From NCBI GenBank assembly GCA_937907055.1, contig CALCTW010000016.1, positions 1-10,601 on the forward strand: a stretch of DNA of 10,601 bases, read 5' to 3'. Shown one piece after another: positions 5,771-10,601 of the stretch (positions are counted from its first letter, which is position 1; each line of letters starts with the position of its first letter). This DNA is from an uncultured Clostridia bacterium (GTDB lineage: Bacteria > Bacillota > Clostridia > Christensenellales > Aristaeellaceae). The translations under genes and the position numbers were made by a program. Below the pieces are notes generated by a model. That model saw nothing but the letters and a program-made list of their open reading frames with translations, was not told the DNA's origin and made no database searches.

Positions 5771-6793
5771 ATGGCACAGGTGGTGGATCTGGGGATCGAT
5801 CTTGGCACATCCAGGGTCGTGATCTATAGCAGCAGCAAAGGAAGGCTGTATAATGAGCCGTCGGCGATTGCCATCGACCGTGAGAAAACCAAACTGTTCT
5901 GTGTCGGTGACAAGGCTTACCGGATGATCGGCAGGACCCCCGCGAATATGCTGGCGCTTCGCCCGCTTCGGAACGGTCAGATGGTCAATTATGAATTCGT
6001 CATCGGTATGCTGAGAATGGTCATCGAATCTCTGGATCTTCGCAGGCTTTTCCGCCGTGGTCCGCGCGTGGTGCTTGCGATGCCGGGCTTTATCAATGAA
6101 ATGGAACGCCGCACCATCAGCTCCTCGCTGTATGAATCCGGTGTATCCCATACCGATCTTGTGGATAAGCTGATCGCGGCGGGGATCGGCGCCGGATTGA
6201 TGATCGGCAATACGAACGGACACATGGTGGTGGATATCGACGGCGGTGTCGCGGATATCGCGGTCATCAGCCTGGGAAGGATCGTGATCCGCAGGACATC
6301 GGTCTCCGCCGGCGATGCCTTTGATGACGCGGTGGTGCGTTATGTCCGCCGCAAGTACAGCATCCTGATCGGGGAGCTGACCGCCGAACGGCTGCGGAGA
6401 GATCTGGGCAGCGCCGTGAAGCGCTCCGAGCGTCTTTACAGCGAGATCACCGGCCGCGATCTTGTGACCGGTATGCCGGTCAGCCAGCTGATCTATTCCG
6501 ATGAGGTCGCGGAGGCCATCGAGGAGGATGTGCGCAAGCTGGTGGATGATATCCATTCCGCGCTGGAAAGCACCCCCGCGGAGCTGACGAACGATATCTA
6601 TCAGGAGGGGATCATCCTCACGGGCAGCTCGGCCAATCTGACCGGTCTTTCCGATCTGATCAGCACCCAGCTGCGTGTGCCGTGCCATCTGGCCGATAAC
6701 GCCGATGAATGCGTGGCGCGCGGATGCGCCAAGGTGCAGAGCAACCGCCGCGAGTACAGCAAGTATCTGCTGGACAGAAGACGTTCCCTGTAA
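5771..6793 (+). CDS. Divergent MreB/Mbl-like actin homologue with altered nucleotide site
   Basis: A 340-residue protein aligning over its whole length with MreB-type bacterial actins: the phosphate-1 loop D10-L-G-T-S14, NEPSAIAI at 28-35, RMIGRTPANM at 51-60, VVDIDGGVADIAVISLG at 153-169, LIGELTAE at 199-206 and ILTGSSANLTGL at 282-293. MreB filaments lie under the membrane and guide cell-wall synthesis. Several usually invariant residues differ. The EEP triplet holding the catalytic acidic residue reads D132-K133-L134; phosphate loop 2, normally DIGGGT, reads DIDGGV; and the adenosine loop LTGGGA reads LTGSSA. No N-terminal membrane helix is seen, and mreC/mreD are not adjacent. It may be a paralogue that binds nucleotide without normal hydrolysis. 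The start follows AAGGAG at 5754-5759, 11 nt upstream. It is apparently transcribed as one gene, or by read-through, and ends at a strong terminator. Confidence 0.85.
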   Translation: MAQVVDLGIDLGTSRVVIYSSSKGRLYNEPSAIAIDREKTKLFCVGDKAYRMIGRTPANMLALRPLRNGQMVNYEFVIGMLRMVIESLDLRRLFRRGPRVVLAMPGFINEMERRTISSSLYESGVSHTDLVDKLIAAGIGAGLMIGNTNGHMVVDIDGGVADIAVISLGRIVIRRTSVSAGDAFDDAVVRYVRRKYSILIGELTAERLRRDLGSAVKRSERLYSEITGRDLVTGMPVSQLIYSDEVAEAIEEDVRKLVDDIHSALESTPAELTNDIYQEGIILTGSSANLTGLSDLISTQLRVPCHLADNADECVARGCAKVQSNRREYSKYLLDRRRSL

Positions 6794-6807
6794 AGAGAAA
6801 AATGATC

Positions 6808-6855
6808 AAAAAAATGAGCGCTGCTGTGAGAAGCCACGCTCATTTTTTGCTTTTT
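6808..6855. terminator. Strong terminator after the MreB-like gene, possibly bidirectional
   Basis: The arms ATGAGCG (6814-6820) and CGCTCAT (6837-6843) are extended by an A run on the left (6808-6813) pairing with the T run 6843-6848, giving a stem of about 12-13 bp and a 16-nt loop. A further TTTTT follows at 6851-6855. The A run on the left means it could also stop transcription on the - strand. Confidence 0.87.
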
Positions 6856-7115
6856 GAAGTGAAAAGATGCTGAAAATTGTTTTTCTTTTGTATTTTTAAG
6901 AAAAATTCACAAATGTAACAATTTCGGATCCCGTACTGCGAAACAGGCCGGAAGATGTAAAATCCGGTCTGTTTTTTAACATTACAGGTAAATGCCGGCG
7001 GAATTGGTTTTAAAATCCGAAAAAGTTATGAAAAACCTTGCAGTATAAGGAAGAAACGCGTTTTCAGCCGATCCGCCGGGAGGGGCTGAATTACCTTAAA
7101 AAAGGCGAAAAAGGG
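6856..7115. other. Non-coding stretch between the MreB-like gene and the str promoter
   Basis: No credible coding region with a ribosome-binding site was found in these 260 bases. They hold an AT-rich part (6870-6925), a second terminator hairpin (6941-6976), and a 7-bp hairpin TTCAGCC (7064-7070) / GGCTGAA (7084-7090) that lies 25 nt before the str -35 box and has no T tract. I saw no convincing promoter in 6856-6940 that would explain the second terminator. Confidence 0.6.
6941..6976 (+). terminator. Second, isolated Rho-independent terminator
   Basis: A 12-bp stem, AAACAGGCCGGA (6941-6952) with TCCGGTCTGTTT (6963-6974), has one G-T pair and a 10-nt loop. The T run starts within the stem and continues to 6976. 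It lies about 90 nt after the first terminator, with no gene between, so it is either a backup or the end of an unannotated small RNA. Confidence 0.8.
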
Positions 7116-7144
7116 TTGACATCAACAGGGGATAATGCTAAAAT
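7116..7144 (+). promoter_or_regulatory. Strong promoter of the str operon
   Basis: A perfect -35 box TTGACA (7116-7121), a 17-nt spacer, and a -10 box TAAAAT (7139-7144) preceded by an extended TGC element (7136-7138). Near-consensus strength suits a ribosomal-protein operon. Predicted transcription start is near 7151. Confidence 0.9.
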
Positions 7145-7291
7145 GCTATAGTTGTCTGTACTATGCGGAAACATGCCGCGCAGCAGCAGATAACATATTA
7201 TAATGACTATATGTTCCCGAGGGTTGCGGGGATGTTATAGGAGGATGACCTGTATTCATCAGGCTCCGATCAATTTTCAGGAGGTGCTTCC
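7145..7291 (+). promoter_or_regulatory. Leader region of rpsL with alternative pairings
   Basis: About 140 nt of untranslated leader precede rpsL. Two mutually exclusive 7-bp pairings share the segment AACAT: AACATAT (7192-7198) with ATATGTT (7209-7215), or ATAACAT (7190-7196) with ATGTTAT (7232-7238). The latter lies immediately before an AGGAGG at 7239-7244 that is not the rpsL site. A short GCGG/CCGC hairpin lies upstream near 7164-7179. The true rpsL site, AGGAGGTG, is at 7279-7286. The leader does not match any riboswitch I recognise. Confidence 0.45.
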
Positions 7292-7666
7292 ATGCCAACG
7301 ATCAATCAGTTGATCCGCAAGGGAAGGGAAAAAGCTGCTAACAAGTCCACTGCACCTATCCTGCAGGGCTGCCCGCAGAAGCGCGGCGTCTGCCTGAGCG
7401 TCAAGACCACGACGCCCAAGAAGCCGAACTCCGCTCTTCGTAAGATTGCGCGTATCCGCCTGACCAATTCCATCGAAGGTACTTGCTACATTCCCGGAAT
7501 CGGCCACAATCTGCAGGAACACTCCGTGGTGCTCATCCGCGGCGGTCGTGTTCGTGACCTGCCCGGTGTCCGCTACCACATCATTCGCGGCGCGCTGGAT
7601 ACTGCCGGTGTTGCCAAGCGTATGCAGGCCCGTTCTCTGTACGGTGCCAAGCGTCCCAAGAAATAA
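7292..7666 (+). CDS. rpsL: 30S ribosomal protein S12
   Basis: A 124-residue, highly basic protein matching S12 over its full length. It starts MPTINQLIRKGRE, has the decoding-centre loop TTTPKKPNSALRK (39-51) with K43 intact, HNLQEHSVVLIRGGRV (72-87), and DLPGVRYH at 89-96, which includes the Asp modified by RimO in other bacteria. S12 sits at the decoding centre of the 30S subunit and affects accuracy and streptomycin sensitivity. Residue 88 is Arg (codon CGT) where Lys is usual; see findings. The start is supported by AGGAGGTG 5 nt upstream. It is the first gene of the str operon, directly behind its own promoter and leader rather than behind rpoC. Confidence 0.98.
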   Translation: MPTINQLIRKGREKAANKSTAPILQGCPQKRGVCLSVKTTTPKKPNSALRKIARIRLTNSIEGTCYIPGIGHNLQEHSVVLIRGGRVRDLPGVRYHIIRGALDTAGVAKRMQARSLYGAKRPKK

Positions 7667-7854
7667 GGATCAGATCCCGAACGCCGTTCACCGCTGCCAT
7701 GAAACGGGGAAATGCGCAACAGCCCGGAACGGGGAGGAACACCCGGAAAGAGCGCGCACGTACCGCGTGCATGCTGAACTGAGGAGGAACGTGATGCTGA
7801 CATGTTCCCGACAGCGGAAGCGGATAGGAGGATCACTACTAAGGAGGCAAACGT
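7667..7854 (+). other. Long rpsL-rpsG spacer with several Shine-Dalgarno-like sites
   Basis: At 188 nt this spacer is long for an rpsL-rpsG junction (about 100 nt in E. coli). In E. coli this junction is where S7 binds to repress its own translation. Here it contains purine-rich sites at 7733-7738, 7781-7787, 7826-7832 and 7841-7847, of which the last serves rpsG. It also contains a hairpin GCACG/CGTGC near 7757-7770. A small reading frame at 7794-7886 runs out of it into rpsG. Confidence 0.6.
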
Positions 7855-7886
7855 ATGTCCCGTCGTGGATTTATTCCCAAGCGTGA
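7794..7886 (+). CDS. Candidate 30-residue small ORF overlapping the rpsG start (unproven)
   Basis: ATG at 7794 lies 6 nt after GGAGG (7783-7787), a well-placed ribosome-binding site. The frame reads MLTCSRQRKRIGG and continues for 30 residues, ending at 7886, 32 nt inside rpsG in another frame. The peptide is basic, with no recognisable domain. It could be a leader peptide that couples ribosome movement to rpsG initiation, or a chance frame created by sites that serve another purpose. Nothing but the ribosome-binding site supports translation. Confidence 0.25.
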   Translation: MLTCSRQRKRIGGSLLRRQTYVPSWIYSQA

Positions 7887-8325
7887 AGTACTGCCCGATC
7901 CTGTTCATGGAACCGTGGTAGTTACCAAACTCATCAACCAGATCATGCTCGATGGTAAGCGCGGCGTAGCCCAGCAGGTTTGCTACGAAGCTTTCGATAT
8001 GATCAAAGAAAAGACTTCCAAGGAAGGAAACGAGATCTTCCAGGAAGCGCTGAACAACGTCATGCCCATGCTGGAGTGCAAGGCCCGCCGCGTCGGCGGT
8101 GCTACCTACCAGGTCCCCCTCGAGATCCGTCCCGAGAGAAGGCAGACCCTGGCTCTCCGCTGGATCGTTGAATTTGCCCGCACCCGCGGTGAGCGCACCA
8201 TGGCTGAACGCCTGGCCGGCGAACTGATGGATGCCGCGAACAACACCGGCAACGCCGTGAAGCGCAAGGAAGAAATGCATCGTATGGCCGAAGCCAACAA
8301 GGCTTTCGCTCATTATCGCTGGTAA
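7855..8325 (+). CDS. rpsG: 30S ribosomal protein S7
   Basis: A 156-residue protein matching S7 over its full length, with the family's signature regions: MSRRGFIPKREVLPDP at the N-terminus, RRVGGATYQVPLEIRP at about 76-91, ALRWIVEFAR at about 98-107, and the C-terminal HRMAEANKAFAHYRW. S7 binds the 3' major domain of 16S rRNA, begins assembly of the 30S head and contacts mRNA and tRNA in the E site. The start is supported by AAGGAGG at 7841-7847, 7 nt upstream. It follows rpsL after an unusually long 188-nt spacer, in which S7 may act as an autogenous repressor as it does in E. coli. That regulation is an inference here. No unusual residues were noticed. Confidence 0.98.
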   Translation: MSRRGFIPKREVLPDPVHGTVVVTKLINQIMLDGKRGVAQQVCYEAFDMIKEKTSKEGNEIFQEALNNVMPMLECKARRVGGATYQVPLEIRPERRQTLALRWIVEFARTRGERTMAERLAGELMDAANNTGNAVKRKEEMHRMAEANKAFAHYRW

Positions 8326-8373
8326 TCCTTCCTATTATAAATCAGAACTTAGCTCGAATAGGAGAATAACCGT

Positions 8374-10461
8374 ATGCCAAGAAGTCATCCCCTTGAAAAG
8401 GTCCGCAACATCGGTATTATGGCGCACATCGATGCCGGTAAAACGACCACAAGTGAGCGCATTCTGTTCTACACGGGCAGAACGCATCGTCTGGGCGAAG
8501 TGCACGAAGGCGCCGCTACCATGGACTGGATGGAGGAGGAGCAGGAGCGCGGTATTACCATTACTTCCGCTGCTACCACCTGCCAGTGGAAAGGTCATCG
8601 TATCAACCTGATCGACACTCCGGGCCACGTGGACTTTACAGTTGAAGTAGAACGCTCCCTGCGCGTTCTGGACGGTGCTGTTGCCGTCTTCTGCGCCAAG
8701 GGCGGCGTTGAACCCCAGAGCGAAACCGTGTGGCGTCAGGCTACACACTACGGCGTACCCCGCATCGCTTATGTAAACAAGATGGATATCATGGGCGCCA
8801 ACTTCCACCGCGTTGTGGAAATGCTCCATAGCCGTCTGCATGCCAACGCTGTTCCGATCCAGCTGCCCATCGGTAAGGAAGCTACCTTCCGCGGCATCGT
8901 CGATCTGATGAAGATGAAGGCTGAAGTTTACTACGATGACGAAGGCAAGGATGTCCGCGAAGAAGAGATCCCCGCTGACATGCTCGCCGAAGCTGAAGAA
9001 GCCCGTGAGCATCTGGTCGAAGCCATCGCCGAGACCGACGATGAACTGATGGAAAAATTCTTCGGCGGCGAAGAGCTGTCCAACGAAGAACTCGTTCCCG
9101 CCCTGCGTAAGGCCACCATCGCCTGCCAGATCTTCCCTGTCATCTGCGGTACTTCTTATCGCAACAAGGGTGTTCAGCCCCTGCTGGATGCCGTTCTGGC
9201 TTATCTCCCCTCTCCTCTGGACATTCCCGCTGCCAAGGGCGTCGATGCCGACGACCCCGAGAAGGAAGTTGAGTGCCCCGCTGACGACAACGCGCCTTTC
9301 GCCGCGCTTGCCTTCAAGATCGCTGTTGACCCCTTCGTGGGTAAGCTCGCGTTCTTCCGCGTGTACTCCGGCCACATTGGAACCGGCAGCTATGTCTTCA
9401 ATGCCAACAAGAAAAAGCGCGAGCGTTTCAGCCGTATCGTGATGATGCACGCCAACCATCGTGAAGATGTGGATGAAGTGTATTCCGGCGAGATCGGCGC
9501 CGCCGTCGGTCTGAAGGACACGACCACCGGCGACACGCTGTGCGATGAAAAGAACCCCGTGATCCTTGAGTCCATGGAATTCCCCGACCCGGTTATCCAG
9601 GTCGCGATCGAGCCCAAGACCAAGGCCGGTCAGGACAAGATGGCCCTGGCGCTGGCCCGTCTGGCTGAGGAAGACCCCACCTTCAAGACCTTCACTGATG
9701 AACAGACCGGTCAGACCATCATCGCCGGCATGGGCGAGCTCCACCTCGACATCATCGTCACCCGTCTGGTGCGTGAATTCAAGGTCGAAGCCACCGTTGG
9801 CCGTCCGCAGGTTGCCTACAGAGAGTCTGTCGCCCGTCACGCCGAAGCTGAAGGACGTTTCGTCCGTCAGACCGGTGGTCACGGTCAGTACGGTCACTGC
9901 GTGATCGAGATCGAACCCAGAGAACCCGGTGAGGGCTATCTGTTCGAGAACAAGATCGTCGGCGGTGTCGTTCCCAAGGAATTCATCGGACCTATCGACG
10001 CCGGTATCCAGGAAGCCTCCAAGGCGGGTCTTCTGGGCGGATACGAAGTCGTCGACTTCAAGGTCACCCTGATCGACGGTAGCTATCACGATGTCGACTC
10101 TTCTGAAATGGCCTTCAAGATCGCCGGTTCCATGGCGTTCAAAGAGGCTCTGAAGAAGGCCGGTGAAAAGCTGCTGGAGCCCATGATGAAGGTCGAGACC
10201 ATCGTTCCCGATCAGTATCTGGGCGACGTAGTCGGTGATATCAACTCCCGCCGCGGCCGTATCGATACCATCGAACCCCGTGACGGCGGTGAACAGAGCG
10301 TCCGCTCCTTCGTGCCCCTCTCTGAGATGTTCGGCTATGCCACTGACCTGCGCAGCCGTACTCAGGGCCGCGGTATGTACACCATGCAGTTCGACCACTA
10401 CGAAGAAGTTCCCAAGAGCGTTGCCGAAAAAGTTGTCGGACAGCGCAACAAGGCTGAATAA
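8374..10461 (+). CDS. fusA: Elongation factor G
   Basis: A 695-residue translational GTPase of normal length. GTPase motifs: G1 AHIDAGKTT (17-25), switch I RGITITSAATT (59-69), G3 DTPGH (81-85) and G4 NKMD (135-138). The AVFCAKGGVEPQSETVWRQ segment follows G3, and ICGTSYRNKG is in the G5 region. Domain IV carries GGHGQYGHCVIEIEP and the tip loop GSYHDVDSSE, which enters the A site during translocation. EF-G drives translocation and, with RRF, ribosome recycling. The position between rpsG and tuf identifies it as the canonical fusA rather than a paralogue. The start is supported by AGGAGA at 8360-8365, 8 nt upstream. It lies 48 nt after rpsG. No truncation or missing motif is visible. Confidence 0.98.
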   Translation: MPRSHPLEKVRNIGIMAHIDAGKTTTSERILFYTGRTHRLGEVHEGAATMDWMEEEQERGITITSAATTCQWKGHRINLIDTPGHVDFTVEVERSLRVLDGAVAVFCAKGGVEPQSETVWRQATHYGVPRIAYVNKMDIMGANFHRVVEMLHSRLHANAVPIQLPIGKEATFRGIVDLMKMKAEVYYDDEGKDVREEEIPADMLAEAEEAREHLVEAIAETDDELMEKFFGGEELSNEELVPALRKATIACQIFPVICGTSYRNKGVQPLLDAVLAYLPSPLDIPAAKGVDADDPEKEVECPADDNAPFAALAFKIAVDPFVGKLAFFRVYSGHIGTGSYVFNANKKKRERFSRIVMMHANHREDVDEVYSGEIGAAVGLKDTTTGDTLCDEKNPVILESMEFPDPVIQVAIEPKTKAGQDKMALALARLAEEDPTFKTFTDEQTGQTIIAGMGELHLDIIVTRLVREFKVEATVGRPQVAYRESVARHAEAEGRFVRQTGGHGQYGHCVIEIEPREPGEGYLFENKIVGGVVPKEFIGPIDAGIQEASKAGLLGGYEVVDFKVTLIDGSYHDVDSSEMAFKIAGSMAFKEALKKAGEKLLEPMMKVETIVPDQYLGDVVGDINSRRGRIDTIEPRDGGEQSVRSFVPLSEMFGYATDLRSRTQGRGMYTMQFDHYEEVPKSVAEKVVGQRNKAE

Positions 10462-10492
10462 TTACTGAATTGATTTTCAGGAGGAATTAACA

Positions 10493-10601
10493 ATGGCTAA
10501 GCAGAAGTTTGAACGCAATAAGCCGCACGTCAACATCGGTACCATTGGTCACGTTGACCACGGCAAGACCACTCTGACCGCCGCGATCACCATGGTTCTG
10601 G
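10493..10601 (+). CDS. tuf: Elongation factor Tu, 5' part (cut by window end)
   Basis: The first 36 codons are present. They read MAKQKFERNKPHVNIG and continue with the G1 motif GHVDHGKTT, the hallmark of EF-Tu, which delivers aminoacyl-tRNA to the ribosome. The start is supported by AGGAGG at 10479-10484, 8 nt upstream, and lies 31 nt after fusA. The order fusA-tuf is the normal end of the str operon. The remainder of the gene lies beyond the window. Confidence 0.97.
   Translation, partial: MAKQKFERNKPHVNIGTIGHVDHGKTTLTAAITMVL

Noticed and set aside
5644..5829. 61-codon + frame starting at 5644
   Set aside because: It runs through the repeats and the ribosome-binding site of the MreB-like gene, ends inside that gene in another frame, and has no usable Shine-Dalgarno site.
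5747..6688. 313-codon frame on the - strand opposite the MreB-like gene
   Set aside because: It has low-complexity character typical of antisense frames (His, Asp and Gly rich), no promoter and no Shine-Dalgarno site.
6906..6939. Promoter candidate TTCACA for a small RNA ending at the second terminator
   Set aside because: No acceptable -10 box lies 16-18 nt downstream; the nearest weak one is 22 nt away.
7199..7204. TATAAT in the rpsL leader as a second promoter
   Set aside because: The position 17 nt upstream (7176-7181) is CCGCGC, nothing like a -35 box, and there is no extended -10 element. The promoter at 7116-7144 is far better.
7245..7247. ATG directly after AGGAGG in the rpsL leader as the start of a leader peptide
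   Set aside because: The spacing to the Shine-Dalgarno site is zero, too short for initiation. The ATG at 7232 gives only two codons.
8335..10398. Long open frame on the - strand (687 codons) opposite fusA
   Set aside because: It exactly shadows elongation factor G, a highly conserved gene on the + strand. Such antisense frames are common opposite genes with strong codon bias.

Overview
The window looks like a chromosomal piece of a moderately GC-rich member of the Clostridia (Bacillota). Three things point there: the str-operon proteins S12, S7, EF-G and EF-Tu have a Gram-positive character; the Shine-Dalgarno sites are strong and purine-rich (AGGAGG type), with sigma-A-like promoters; and a CD1871A-type CXXC protein sits beside an NapH-like ferredoxin, a pairing known mainly from Clostridia. 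Every gene is on the + strand. The family and genus cannot be fixed from the sequence.

Layout. (1) Positions 1-42 are the 3' half of a tRNA, probably tRNA-Lys, followed at once by a perfect hairpin terminator. (2) Positions 113-3661 hold a three-gene operon with a clear promoter and a terminator. Its genes encode a small membrane protein ending in a CXXC motif, a multi-[4Fe-4S] membrane protein fused to an extracytoplasmic thioredoxin (TlpA/ResA type), and a MATE-family exporter. The first two look like a transmembrane electron relay that delivers reducing power outside the membrane. (3) Positions 3758-5579 hold a second promoter, a cysteine-rich YkgJ-like protein and an orphan beta-type DNA methyltransferase. 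(4) Positions 5580-5770 are an intergenic region packed with direct and inverted repeats. (5) Positions 5771-6793 encode a divergent MreB-like actin homologue whose nucleotide-site residues are changed, followed by a strong terminator. (6) Positions 6808-7291 are largely non-coding: two terminator hairpins, then a near-consensus promoter and a leader of about 140 nt. (7) Positions 7292-10601 are the str operon rpsL-rpsG-fusA-tuf, with tuf cut off by the window edge.

The str operon has its own promoter and is not preceded by rpoB-rpoC, which is the usual Bacillota arrangement. Its S12 naturally carries Arg at position 88, where Lys is usual and where Lys-to-Arg substitutions are linked to streptomycin resistance in other bacteria. 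The observations most worth following are the redox relay fusion operon, the altered MreB-like protein with its repeat-rich upstream region, the S12 residue, and the long rpsL-rpsG spacer.
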